From NCBI RefSeq assembly GCF_000686025.1, contig NZ_JMLQ01000010.1, forward strand, positions 62,001 through 126,000: a stretch of DNA of 64,000 bases. The letters are read 5' to 3'. How positions within the stretch are numbered: the first letter of the stretch is position 1; each line of letters opens with the position of its first letter. The DNA comes from Rhodococcus sp. UNC23MFCrub1.1. Its GTDB lineage: Bacteria; Actinomycetota; Actinomycetes; Mycobacteriales; Mycobacteriaceae. Below, piece after piece: positions 41,362 to 50,722 of the stretch. The position numbers and the translations under genes were made by a program. The notes beneath the pieces are model-generated. The model made no database searches. It was not told where the DNA came from and was given only the letters and a program-made list of their open reading frames with translations.

Positions 41362-43319
41362 TCGATTACGTGAACATCGCACGACGCCGGTGGATGACCA
41401 TCCTGGCCTTCGTCGTGTTGGGAACGGTGGCAGCGGCGGCGTACACGTCGACGCTGAGCTACTCCTACACCTCCTCGAGCCGTCTCTACGTCTCGATGGC
41501 GACCGGCACCTCGGTGTCGGACGCCTACCAGGGCAACATGGCGGCGCAGCAGCGTGTCACGTCCTACGTGAACCTGGTGACCAGTGAGCGCGTCATGTCG
41601 GGTGTCATCTCCGATCTGCAGCTCGACACCACGCCGGCGGCTCTCGCGTCGACGGTCACCACGTCCTTCGCACCGGCCACCGTGCTCATCGGCATCTCGG
41701 TGTCGGACACGACGCCGGACGGTGCGCGGGCGATCAACGACGCGGTGGTCACCGAGCTCCGTGATCTGGTCAACGAGATCGAGACCACGGAGATCGGCGC
41801 GGCTCCCGCGGCGAAGGTGACCGTCGTCGACCCGGCGACCACCCCGGCCGCCGTGGGCGGGCCCGCACCGATGCGCACCCTGCTCATGGGCGCCGTCGCC
41901 GGCATGCTGCTCGGCTGCGCTGCGGCGTACCTGCGTGACCGGCTCGACAAGCGCATCCGCACCACCGGCCAGGTCGCCGCGGTCGCTCCCACCACGTTCC
42001 TCGGTGACGTCAAGGCGGCCACGCGCACCGCGGACGCACGGCGCGCCGCACTGCGCCTCGACGCCTCGGTCGGCCGGACGACCCCGCACTCCATCGCGGT
42101 CGTCGGCGTCTCCCCCGCCGGCGGGTCGGACACCGTCCTCGCCCTGGCGCGTGCGCTCAGCGGACTGGGCCGCCCGACTCTCGTGGTCGACGCCTGCACC
42201 GACGGCACCGGAGTGTCGTCTCGCATGCAGAACGCCGGCGGGCTCGCCGATCTCGCACGCTCGCCGAAGCGGTCGGCCACCGATCTCACGCGGCCGAGCC
42301 AGGTCGAGGGTCTGAGCATCCTGCCCATGGGCGTGGGTGACGATCGGACCACCCTGTTCCTGGCCTCCCCGCGCTTCGGCACCATCGTGCAGAGCCTGAA
42401 GGCCGATCGTGACTACGTGGTGATCGACGCGACCTCGGTGGCGGACGCGACCGATGCGCTCGCCATCGCCGTGCACGTCGACCACGTCGTCGTGGCCGTC
42501 GAGAACGGCACCACCACCGCCGCGCAGCTCCGCGCACTGCTGACCGAGCTCGACAGCATCGGGGTCGCCGTGGCCGGAACCGTTCTGGTGCCGCACGTCT
42601 CGGCTCGCCGCTGGCCGCTGTCGCTGCTGAAGTCCTCCGCCGCGAAGGACGACGTCGTGCCCGCGACGTCGCCGAAGGCTGCTCCCGTGGCCGAGGTGCG
42701 CGACGTGCCGACCACCACCCGGACCACCACCGCTGCGCGTCCGACCGCACCGCAGTCCTACCGCGCGCCGTCGCCGGTCCACGAGTCCGAGTACCGGAAC
42801 GACGACTACCGCAGTGACGGCTACCGCACCGACGGCTACCGGGACGATCACCAGGATCGCTGGGACACCGTCCAGCCGGCACCTCGTGCCGAGCGCGCCG
42901 CCCGTCCCGAGCCCCGCCAGGAGGAGCGTTACGACGTGGTCCAGTCGCCGGCGGACGCCGAGACCGACCGCTTCCACGCGGTGACGGCGGAGCCGATCGA
43001 GGTTCCGCAGGACGACGCAGAAGATGGTGTCGCGGAGAAGGGCTTGACCGAGTCCGAGGTGAACGACACCATCACCGCGGACGTCGAGGACGTCGACACC
43101 GACGAGTCCGAGACGGACGACGCCGACACCAGCGCGACGCCCGAGCCGGTCTCGATCACCAAGGCCGACACGACCACGCCGGCCGCGTCCGACAAGGCGG
43201 ACAAGGCCGCGCAGGACACGACGGTCACGAAGGCGACCCGTCCCGCGGAGCCCACCACCTCGCGGCCCGTCCGCCCTCGGACGCAGACCGGCCGCCGCAC
43301 CTTCCGGGTCACCAAGTGA
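41352..43319 (+). CDS. Wzz-like chain-length protein fused to degenerate tyrosine-kinase domain
   Basis: A 655-residue protein. Residues 1-200 are a Wzz/CapA domain with helices at 15-35 and 175-193. Residues 245-440 have the bacterial tyrosine-kinase P-loop fold, but the Walker A is GVSPAGGSDT (252-261), lacking the Gly-Lys-Thr core. Walker A' (PTLVVDACTDG) and B (YVVIDAT) are also altered. The remainder is a long acidic, disordered tail. I infer a pseudokinase acting as chain-length co-polymerase, with the intact paralogue at 59297 possibly supplying catalysis. Start ATG 41352 by homology. Confidence 0.85.
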   Translation: MGLIDYVNIARRRWMTILAFVVLGTVAAAAYTSTLSYSYTSSSRLYVSMATGTSVSDAYQGNMAAQQRVTSYVNLVTSERVMSGVISDLQLDTTPAALASTVTTSFAPATVLIGISVSDTTPDGARAINDAVVTELRDLVNEIETTEIGAAPAAKVTVVDPATTPAAVGGPAPMRTLLMGAVAGMLLGCAAAYLRDRLDKRIRTTGQVAAVAPTTFLGDVKAATRTADARRAALRLDASVGRTTPHSIAVVGVSPAGGSDTVLALARALSGLGRPTLVVDACTDGTGVSSRMQNAGGLADLARSPKRSATDLTRPSQVEGLSILPMGVGDDRTTLFLASPRFGTIVQSLKADRDYVVIDATSVADATDALAIAVHVDHVVVAVENGTTTAAQLRALLTELDSIGVAVAGTVLVPHVSARRWPLSLLKSSAAKDDVVPATSPKAAPVAEVRDVPTTTRTTTAARPTAPQSYRAPSPVHESEYRNDDYRSDGYRTDGYRDDHQDRWDTVQPAPRAERAARPEPRQEERYDVVQSPADAETDRFHAVTAEPIEVPQDDAEDGVAEKGLTESEVNDTITADVEDVDTDESETDDADTSATPEPVSITKADTTTPAASDKADKAAQDTTVTKATRPAEPTTSRPVRPRTQTGRRTFRVTK

Positions 43320-43387
43320 CGCAGACCCTCCACTCCACCAGCACCCCGAGCCCGATCGGCTCGCACTCCCGAGAGGACCGAGCACCC

Positions 43388-45082
43388 ATGTCGACAACAC
43401 CGACCTGGTTCGGATCGGACGGCCGTCGCCTGTTCGGCGTGGTTCACCTTCCCGAAGGCGACCACGCGCGCGCGGGGATCGTGCTGTGCCCGTCGATGGG
43501 CAAGGAGCACGTCGACACCTACCGCGGCCTCAAGCTGCTCGCGCAGGAGTTGGCCGCGGCCGGCTTCGCCGTGCTGCGGTTCGACTACCTCGGTGTGGGC
43601 GACTCGGGCGGCGACCAGAACGACGCTGCGGCGATGGACGGGTGGCTCGCGAGCATCGGGGACGCGGTGAGCCTGGTGCGCTCGCTCGGCTGCACCACGG
43701 TCTCCGCCGTCGGCCTGCGCGCCGGTGCCCTGCTTCTCGATCGCGCCGCCGACGCGGTCGGCCCGCTGCACACGGTCGTCCTGTGGGATCCGGTGCCGCG
43801 CGGCCGCGCGTACCTGCGCGAGCAGCAGGCGCTGTACCGGCTCGGCGTGGGCGCGGACACCGTCGGAACCGACACCGACGACACCGATCTGCACACCATC
43901 GGGCACTCGCTGTCCACCGAGGCCGCGGCAGCGCTGTCCGCCCTCGAACTCACCGCGGCGTCACCCGCCGTGTCGCAGTGGATCTTCGCGCTGCGTGACG
44001 GGTACTCCTCGCCTCGGCTCGACAAGGCGATCGAGCGGTCGGGGGCGACGGTGCGGCACGTCGGCACGATGACCGAGTTCGTCACGCCCGAGAGCTTCCT
44101 GGTGCCGTTGCCGAACACGGCGATCCGCGCGGTCGTCGACATCCTCGACGGCGCACACGACTCCGCCCGCGACTGCGCGGTCGAGTTCACCCCGACCACG
44201 AGCGTCACGCACCAGGCGAGCGACGGGTCGACCTTCACCGAGCACATCGAGAGCATCGGCGCGCACGGCCTGTTCGGCATCCGATCCACTCCGGTCGGGA
44301 CACCGGATTCCGCACCGACTCTGGTCTTCTGCGCCACGGCGAACGACACGCGCACCGGACCGGCGCGGCTGTGGGTCGAGCTCGCTCGCGAGGCGGCACG
44401 CTCCGGTGCGTCCGCGCTGCGCTTCGACCGACGCGGAACCGGTGAATCGGAGGTGGTGCGTGCCGACGAGCACACTCCGATCTACTCGGCGGAGAGCGCC
44501 GACGACGTGGTCGCGGCCGCCCGTGCGGCGCATGCGGATCCGCGTCGCGTGGTGCTCACAGGCATCTGCTCCGGGTCGTGGAACGCGGCCCACGCCGCCA
44601 CGGAGATCGGGGCCGGCGGCGCCGTCATGGTGAACGCCATCGCGTGGAGCTGGAAGCGCAAGAAGTCGACGCAGGGCGAGATCGATCCTGCCGATCTGGG
44701 CATCCCGCGGTCGGATCCGGCGTGGCAGAAGACGCCCCGGGCGCGCATCAAGAACGCACTGCAGACGCACCTGCCGTACCGGGCGTGGCGGCTGCTCGGT
44801 GTGCGCGGCGTGACCCAGGTTCCCGAGGTCATCCTGCGTTCGCTGGCGGACAACGACGTCGACGCCACCGTGATCCTGGCTCCGGCCGATCACCGCTGGT
44901 TCGTCGATCAGCGTGGGCCCGAGGGCCTCACACGCATCCAGCGTCGCAGCGGCACCGTACCGTTGATCGTCAGCGCGCCCGTCGGTGACCACTCGGCGTA
45001 CCACGCCGACATGCGCCGCACGATCATTTCCTCGGTGCTCGCCCGAACCATCGAACCGCAGAGACAGCAGGTCACCGCGTGA
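43388..45082 (+). CDS. Tandem alpha/beta-hydrolase-fold protein lacking serine nucleophiles
   Basis: A 564-residue protein with two alpha/beta-hydrolase domains. In the first the nucleophile elbow reads GLRAG (109-113), with Arg111 in place of Ser. In the second it reads GICSG (392-396), with Cys394 in the nucleophile position; DRRGTGES and a late GDHSAYH supply oxyanion and His positions. It resembles exosortase-associated hydrolases found in exopolysaccharide clusters. A Cys nucleophile favours acyl or aminoacyl transfer. ATG 43388 has GAGAGGA ten bases upstream; a GTG at 43316 overlapping the previous stop is the alternative. Confidence 0.8.
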   Translation: MSTTPTWFGSDGRRLFGVVHLPEGDHARAGIVLCPSMGKEHVDTYRGLKLLAQELAAAGFAVLRFDYLGVGDSGGDQNDAAAMDGWLASIGDAVSLVRSLGCTTVSAVGLRAGALLLDRAADAVGPLHTVVLWDPVPRGRAYLREQQALYRLGVGADTVGTDTDDTDLHTIGHSLSTEAAAALSALELTAASPAVSQWIFALRDGYSSPRLDKAIERSGATVRHVGTMTEFVTPESFLVPLPNTAIRAVVDILDGAHDSARDCAVEFTPTTSVTHQASDGSTFTEHIESIGAHGLFGIRSTPVGTPDSAPTLVFCATANDTRTGPARLWVELAREAARSGASALRFDRRGTGESEVVRADEHTPIYSAESADDVVAAARAAHADPRRVVLTGICSGSWNAAHAATEIGAGGAVMVNAIAWSWKRKKSTQGEIDPADLGIPRSDPAWQKTPRARIKNALQTHLPYRAWRLLGVRGVTQVPEVILRSLADNDVDATVILAPADHRWFVDQRGPEGLTRIQRRSGTVPLIVSAPVGDHSAYHADMRRTIISSVLARTIEPQRQQVTA

Positions 45083-46431
45083 CCGCGAGTTCCTTCGGCC
45101 GGCGACGGCTGCTCACAGGCACCCTCGTCGCCGCCACCGTTCCGCTCGCGGTCGCGTGTTCGCGCGACGACGCCGAGTCGGTGCAGTTCCAGTCGCCGAA
45201 CGTCACGGACACCCCGGCTGCGCGCAACGTGCGTGACTTCGGGGCGACGGGCGACGGCACCACCGACGACACCGAGGCGATCGCGCGGGCGTTCGAGGGC
45301 ATCACCCAAGCCTCTGCGGTCTATCTGCCCGGCGGCACCTACCGGGTGACGGCGTGGCCGGCGATGGCCGACTACGCCACCGTGTACGGCGACGGCGCCG
45401 ATGTCACCACCGTCCTGTACGAACAGAACGGCACTCTGATCGACCTGCGGGGACGCCAGCGCGTCAACTTCCGCCGGATGGGGTTCTTCACCACCGGCGC
45501 CACGTCGACGTGCTTCTCACTGTCCGCGTGTTTCCGCTGCTCGTTCGACTCGGTGACCATCCGCGGCAACCACTCGTCGTCCACGTTCCCGCAGTACGAG
45601 AACCAGCGCGGAGTGCTGCTGACCGACAACACGGGCGGCACCACGTTCACCAACTGCGACATCAACAACTACGGCATCGGTCTGACGTCGGAGTGCATCC
45701 AGAACTACGTGACGGCCTCGAAGTTCACGAGCAACCGCGTCGGCGTGCTCGGCACCGGTGGCGACTTCAACGCCGGCATGGCGTTCACCAACGTCGAATT
45801 CGTGTCGGACAACGACCCGGACACGACGGATCGGCACGTCCGCGTCGACGGTCCCGCGAACGACTGGTGGTTCACCAACGTCTGGTTCGAGGGGTCCGAG
45901 GTGGCCCTGAGCATCGGCACGCGCGAGACCGGCGGGCCGTCCCAGTTCGGCATGGTCAACTGCAAGATCTCGGCGCGCACCACGTGTGTCGAGCTGCTGT
46001 ACTGCCGGCAGCCGTACCTGGCCAACATCATCTTCGATCCGGACCCGAACAGCCGGCCCGCCGAGCTGGTCATCGACGCGGAGCACGTCCCGACGGGCAC
46101 CGCGGTGAACCTGATCTCGGGCGTCAACGACGACGTGAACGGCGCGGTCTTCCCCGATGCGTGGACCGTGATCGGTCGCGGCACCATGTCGGGGCCCACC
46201 TTCACCAGCACGGTGGTCACGCGCACCGTGCAGGACGACGTCGACCTGCTGCAGGCGCGGGACAGCGGCGATGCCGTGACCGCCGCCGTCCTGTCCGACG
46301 GCACCTGGTTGTCCGACCGCCGCGAGGCGGGCGTGGTGCTCAAAGACGAGTCCAACGCGTACTGGCGTCTGGTGGTGGGGACGGACGGAACCCTGAGTAC
46401 CGAGTCCCTCGGCACCGATCGGCCGCGCTGA
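45079..46431 (+). CDS. Tat-exported lipoprotein with pectate-lyase-like beta-helix
   Basis: A 450-residue protein whose signal has a twin-arginine run (GRRRLLTG) and a lipobox LAVAC ending near residue 27, so it is probably anchored outside the membrane. The body is a right-handed beta-helix of the Pectate_lyase_3/GH28 type, starting at NVRDFGATGDGTTDDTEAI. It likely cleaves or modifies the exported polysaccharide. GTG start overlaps the previous stop. It is a paralogue of, and convergent with, the next gene; four bases separate the stops. Confidence 0.85.
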   Translation: MTASSFGRRRLLTGTLVAATVPLAVACSRDDAESVQFQSPNVTDTPAARNVRDFGATGDGTTDDTEAIARAFEGITQASAVYLPGGTYRVTAWPAMADYATVYGDGADVTTVLYEQNGTLIDLRGRQRVNFRRMGFFTTGATSTCFSLSACFRCSFDSVTIRGNHSSSTFPQYENQRGVLLTDNTGGTTFTNCDINNYGIGLTSECIQNYVTASKFTSNRVGVLGTGGDFNAGMAFTNVEFVSDNDPDTTDRHVRVDGPANDWWFTNVWFEGSEVALSIGTRETGGPSQFGMVNCKISARTTCVELLYCRQPYLANIIFDPDPNSRPAELVIDAEHVPTGTAVNLISGVNDDVNGAVFPDAWTVIGRGTMSGPTFTSTVVTRTVQDDVDLLQARDSGDAVTAAVLSDGTWLSDRREAGVVLKDESNAYWRLVVGTDGTLSTESLGTDRPR

Positions 46432-46434
46432 CCG

Positions 46435-47694
46435 CTACAGCACCCCGAGGTTCTGCCCGCTCACCACACCGGTGTTGCTGATCGACAGCCGCCAACTCTT
46501 GCCGTCCGGCGACTTGACGACGGGTCCGCCGCCGGCGGAGAAGAGCTTGCCGCGGCCGAGCACCGACCAGCCACCAGGGAAGGTGTTGCCGGGGAAGTCG
46601 GCACCCTGGCTGGTGATGAGGTTGATCGCGGTCCCCTCCGCGACATACTGCGCGTTCACCCTGATGAGCTGGGGATTCGACTGTTGGTCGGCGTCGAACG
46701 CCACGTTGGCGAGGTACGGCTGGCGGCAGTGCTGCAGATCGAGGCAGATCCCGCGAGCGGCGACCTTGCAGTTGACCATGCCGAACTGCGACGGTCCGCC
46801 CGTGCCCGCCTTACCGATGGTGAGGGCCGTCGCCGCTCCCTCGAACCACACGTTGGTGAGCCACCAGTCGTTGGCCCGGCCGTCCACGACGAGATGCGAC
46901 GTGGTGGTGTTCGCATTGATGTCGGAGACGAACTCGGTGTTGACGATCGACATTCCCGACGCGAAATTGTTGCCCGTTCCCAGCAGCCCGATCCAGTTGG
47001 TCGCGAACTTGCAGTTGGCGATGTACGACTGAATGGCCGTCGTCGACATCGCCGTTCCGTAATTGTTGAAGTCGCAATTCACGAACGACGTTCCGCCGGT
47101 GTTGTTGATCAGCGACACGCCTTTCTGCGGCAGGAACCGGGGGTAGCTCTGCGGGGTGTGGTTACCGCGGAAGACCACCGAGTCGAACGAGCAGCGGAAG
47201 CAGGCGTCGAGAAGCACGGCCAGCGACGAGGGATCCAGCGAGAAGATGCCCAGGTTCTTCAGTGCGACGCGCTGACGGCCCTTGAGGGTGAGCAGCGTGC
47301 CCGAGCTGGTGTGCACGATCGTCGTGAGATCGGCGCCGGCCCCGAACACCGTGGCGTAGTTGGCGAACTGTGGTAGCGAACGCACCCGGAACATGCCGGG
47401 CGGGAAGTAGAGCGGCCGGTTCTGTTGCTGCGCTGCGGTATACGCGGCGGCGACGGCGGCGGTGTCGTCGGCGGCGTTGTCACCCTTCGCGTTGTACGGG
47501 GCGGCCTTGACGTTGACCCACCCGAGCAGGGCGCCGGGGTCGGTCTCGCCCGCCGCGAGGGTCACGGCCACGGGGTCGTCGGCCTGCGCGAGGATGCTGC
47601 TCGCCGCGAGCGTGGTGCCCACTCCAGCGGCCAGTCCCCCCATGAGCAGTGCGCGGCGGTCGAGCCGCGAACCCGAAGGACCTCTGTCGTTCAT
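46435..47694 (-). CDS. Secreted beta-helix protein, paralogue of the preceding lipoprotein
   Basis: A 419-residue protein with a Tat-type signal (DRRALLMGGLAAGVGTTLAA) and no lipobox, so probably released. It shares with the lipoprotein paralogue the segments ANDWW-TNVWFEG, GGPSQFGMVNCK, CRQPYLAN and CFRCSFDSV--RGNH, which likely line the beta-helix groove. It has its own promoter in the 231-base gap 47695-47925, where no other element is recognised. Predicted to act on the same polysaccharide. Confidence 0.85.
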   Translation of the reverse strand: MNDRGPSGSRLDRRALLMGGLAAGVGTTLAASSILAQADDPVAVTLAAGETDPGALLGWVNVKAAPYNAKGDNAADDTAAVAAAYTAAQQQNRPLYFPPGMFRVRSLPQFANYATVFGAGADLTTIVHTSSGTLLTLKGRQRVALKNLGIFSLDPSSLAVLLDACFRCSFDSVVFRGNHTPQSYPRFLPQKGVSLINNTGGTSFVNCDFNNYGTAMSTTAIQSYIANCKFATNWIGLLGTGNNFASGMSIVNTEFVSDINANTTTSHLVVDGRANDWWLTNVWFEGAATALTIGKAGTGGPSQFGMVNCKVAARGICLDLQHCRQPYLANVAFDADQQSNPQLIRVNAQYVAEGTAINLITSQGADFPGNTFPGGWSVLGRGKLFSAGGGPVVKSPDGKSWRLSISNTGVVSGQNLGVL

Positions 47695-47925
47695 GGTTTA
47701 CCCCTTCACCATCGTGGTCGGCGCACCTCCTGCCCCCGCTCGGCGCCTGCCCATACACAAGCAAAGAAATGCGCATTCACGACGCGACGCGCCGCCCCGA
47801 GAGACCTGCGATACACGGCGGTGTGAAAAAGACCGACCGCGGCTTCCACATCGAAAGCCGTTCACTGATGGGCATCGTGTTTCGCGCCCGCCCACCAAGA
47901 CAAAGGCAGGAAAGTGTGTCGGCCG

Positions 47926-48702
47926 TCACGCGGCGCCGAGCACCCACCGAGGCCGCGACCACACCTGCCAGTACTCCGTCGTGTGGAAGCCCAGCGACGC
48001 GTAGAGCGGCACTCCGGCCGGGGAGGCGAGGCACAGATCCTGCGACGGCCCGTGCAGTCCGGTCTCGACGTACTTGCCGCCCGCGATGAGGCGCGCCGCG
48101 TGTCCGGCACGGCGGTGGTCCGGATGGGTGGCCAGCGCCCACCCCGTGACGGTGTCGCCGGCGCGGCACGACAGCAGGCAGGAGACGAGCTCGTCGTCGA
48201 CGAACAGCCCGAACGCCATGGCGTCGGGACGGCGAAGCGTCTCCGCGGTGTAGACGGCGGCGGCCAGCTCGGGCCCCACCCCGAACGCGAGCGACGCGAC
48301 CTCCTGACAGGCGGGCAGGTCTGCTTCTGTGATCTCTCGCACCCCGTCCACCGGCTGCGACCCACCGGCGGACCGGTGCATGAACGGCATGGCCTGCAGG
48401 CTCACCCAGCCGGCGTCAGCCAGGGTCTGCGCCCCCGAGAGGCCGGCGCCGGCCAGCATCACCAGAGCCGGTCGGCGGAGCGCGGTCACCGAGTCGATCA
48501 CCCGTCCGACCTGTTCAGCGGCGTCTCCGCCGTGCACCAGGGCGAGGTTGTAGTCGGGTCGGGCCAGCCCGCTGAACGCCACCCAGCCGGAGTCGGTCGA
48601 CTCGAACGTGTGGTCCGCCCAGGAGCGCGTCGTCTGTCCGAACGACTGCCGGAGCGCCTCCATCTCGCGCTCCGATGACCGTCCGATCGGCATCTCACTC
48701 AC
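47926..48702 (-). CDS. GNAT-family N-acetyltransferase
   Basis: A 258-residue protein with a carboxy-terminal GNAT domain (about 120-250): VTGWALATHPDHRRAGHAARLI contains the acetyl-CoA pyrophosphate-binding R/Q-x-x-G-x-A/G motif. The first ~110 residues form a degenerate first GNAT-like domain. It could acetylate an amino sugar or aminoacyl group in the surface polymer, but only position suggests that. GTG 48702 is chosen; ATG 48693 is possible. Confidence 0.8.
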   Translation of the reverse strand: MSEMPIGRSSEREMEALRQSFGQTTRSWADHTFESTDSGWVAFSGLARPDYNLALVHGGDAAEQVGRVIDSVTALRRPALVMLAGAGLSGAQTLADAGWVSLQAMPFMHRSAGGSQPVDGVREITEADLPACQEVASLAFGVGPELAAAVYTAETLRRPDAMAFGLFVDDELVSCLLSCRAGDTVTGWALATHPDHRRAGHAARLIAGGKYVETGLHGPSQDLCLASPAGVPLYASLGFHTTEYWQVWSRPRWVLGAA

Positions 48703-48882
48703 GCCTTCACCAAAACCTTCCTGCGGTACGGAAACTTCTCATATACACTTCTCGTAGATTGTTGCGGCGTCCACAAGAGCCGACGCGGTCGAGTTCTTCC
48801 ATGTAAGTCGACGATGCATTCGCCGCGGGGCGCGATATGAGCGTGACTGTCTGTCTGAACCGTAGGCAAGGAGTAAACCCTC

Positions 48883-49173
48883 GTGACGCACCCGTCACCA
48901 ACCCGGGACACCATCGTCCGTAGCTCGCTGCACCGAGCCGGTCGACTACCCGTCGATCCGTGGACGCTGGGCGACGACGAGAACCTGTTCGACGCCGGCC
49001 TGAGTTCGCACGCCAGCGTGGCCGTGCTCGTGGATCTGGAGGAATCGGCCCAGGTCGAGTTCCCCGATCACCTTCTGCGTCGTTCCACGTTCGCCACGAT
49101 CGCCGCCATCCGTGACGCGCTGGACCATGTGTCCGACACCTCCGCAGCCGTCCAGCCGGAGGCGAGCCGATGA
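48883..49173 (+). CDS. Second carrier protein of the amino acid ligase type
   Basis: A 96-residue paralogue of the carrier protein at 27925: FDAGLSSHASVAVL around phosphopantetheine Ser42, then VEFPDHLLRRSTFATI. The same unusual GLxSHAS site identifies it as a partner of aminoacyl-carrier ligases rather than fatty-acid synthase. AAGGAG lies ten bases before the GTG. Its stop overlaps the start of the priming sugar transferase (ATGA), tying carrier-bound amino acids directly to polysaccharide initiation. The 180 bases upstream are AT-rich and likely carry its promoter. Confidence 0.9.
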   Translation: MTHPSPTRDTIVRSSLHRAGRLPVDPWTLGDDENLFDAGLSSHASVAVLVDLEESAQVEFPDHLLRRSTFATIAAIRDALDHVSDTSAAVQPEASR

Positions 49174-50717
49174 CCACCTCGCACCCCGACACCTCGCCGA
49201 TCGATCTCCGTGGCGACAAGCGCCGCGGGGCGGACTCACCCGATCTGGAGCCGGAGAACCTGCTCCCCCGCTTCGCCCGCCATGCCGAGGCCGTGCAGTA
49301 CGCACAGGCAGCGCAGGAGGCGACGGCCACCGAGGTCACCCCACCCATCCCGCTCCGTCCCAACATCCCGGATCCGCGCAGCCGTCTGTCGCGCTGGCCG
49401 GCTCTGCACCTGAGCGCGGTGCTCGGCATCGTCCTCGAGTCGATGTTCGTCTCCCTCGCTGTCGCGCTCGCGCCGTTCGACGGCCACCCGGTGATCGTGA
49501 CCGTGCTGATCGTCCTCTTCGCGGTGCTGCCGCAGCGCCGTCGTCAGCGTCTCACGCTGTCGATGCTGGACGATCTGCCGCTGATGGCCGCCATCGTGCT
49601 GCTGGTCTCCATGAGCGCCATCGTCATCGTGGCGCCGTCCACCACCCTGCTCACGGCCGCCCTCATCTCCCTGTCCGTCCTGGCGGCCACCATGGCGGGC
49701 CGCGAGGCGTCCTACTTCGTCGCCCGTCGGCTGCGGCGTCGGCCGCGCTTCCAGCGCCGCACCGTCGTGATCGGCAGCGGGCTCGTGGCCACGCAGCTCG
49801 TCGAGAGCATGCAGTCCTACCCGGAGCACGGTCTCGAGCCGCACGCCCTGCTGGACGATTCGCCGATGCCGGCGAGCGTGGCCAGCCACATCCCCGTCGA
49901 GCCGCTGGCGAACCAGCTGCGGACCTACATCGACCTCCACCAGATCGACACCATCGTCATCGCGTTCTCGGCGATGCGGGAGTCGGCTCTGCTGACACTG
50001 CTGCGCGAGTGCGACCGGATGGACTGCGAGATCTTCGTGGTGCCGCGTCTGTTCGAGTTCGTGAGCGTCACCGGTGAGATGGACCGACTGCACGCCATCC
50101 CGCTGGTGCGTATCCGACGCGACGCGCACCGGTCGCTCGCCTGGCGCATCAAGCGCGTCCTGAGCAGCATCCTTGCGGGTATGGCTCTCTTCGTGCTGTC
50201 CCCGCTCCTGCTCGCCATCGCGGCGGCCGTGCGGTTCTCCGATCCGAGCGCGCCCGTGCTGTTCAAGCAGCTGCGCGTCACCGGCAACGGTCAGCTGTTC
50301 GCCTGCCTCAAGTTCCGGTCGATGAAACCCGCGTCGCGCACCGAGTCGGACACGACGTGGAACATCTCCCAGGACGACCGCGTCGGGCGACTGGGCCGCT
50401 TCCTGCGCAAGACCTCCCTGGACGAGTTGCCTCAGCTGTGGAACATCATGGTGGGCGACATGGACCTGGTGGGCCCGCGCCCCGAGCGACCCCACTTCGT
50501 CGACAAGTTCACCACCGAGATCCCGGGCTACTCCGCACGTCACCGCGTGCCCGGCGGGCTCACGGGATGGGCTGCGGTGCACGGACTTCGAGGCGACACG
50601 TCACTCAAGGACCGCGCGCTCTACGACAACTTCTACATCGAGAACTGGAGTCTCTGGCTCGACGTCAAGATCCTGCTCCGTACGGTCCTGTCCGTACTGC
50701 GGCGGACCGGTGGCTGA
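49170..50717 (+). CDS. Priming sugar transferase (WbaP/CpsE type, polyprenyl glycosylphosphotransferase)
   Basis: A 515-residue membrane enzyme that starts repeat units by moving a sugar-phosphate to a polyprenyl phosphate. Four or five amino-terminal helices (about 70-185) and a Rossmann-like CoA-binding_3 domain lead to a sixth helix and the catalytic PglC-like domain: FKQLRVTGNGQLFACLKFRSM, RFLRKTSLDELPQLWNIM and DLVGPRPERP. Coupled to the carrier protein upstream and followed after five bases by a YdcF-type gene. Confidence 0.93.
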   Translation: MTTSHPDTSPIDLRGDKRRGADSPDLEPENLLPRFARHAEAVQYAQAAQEATATEVTPPIPLRPNIPDPRSRLSRWPALHLSAVLGIVLESMFVSLAVALAPFDGHPVIVTVLIVLFAVLPQRRRQRLTLSMLDDLPLMAAIVLLVSMSAIVIVAPSTTLLTAALISLSVLAATMAGREASYFVARRLRRRPRFQRRTVVIGSGLVATQLVESMQSYPEHGLEPHALLDDSPMPASVASHIPVEPLANQLRTYIDLHQIDTIVIAFSAMRESALLTLLRECDRMDCEIFVVPRLFEFVSVTGEMDRLHAIPLVRIRRDAHRSLAWRIKRVLSSILAGMALFVLSPLLLAIAAAVRFSDPSAPVLFKQLRVTGNGQLFACLKFRSMKPASRTESDTTWNISQDDRVGRLGRFLRKTSLDELPQLWNIMVGDMDLVGPRPERPHFVDKFTTEIPGYSARHRVPGGLTGWAAVHGLRGDTSLKDRALYDNFYIENWSLWLDVKILLRTVLSVLRRTGG

Positions 50718-50722
50718 GACTC

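Noticed and set aside
40830-43400. 856-codon ORF on the minus strand
   Set aside because: Lies opposite the polymerase and chain-length genes; its composition is typical of antisense frames in high-GC DNA and it has no domain.
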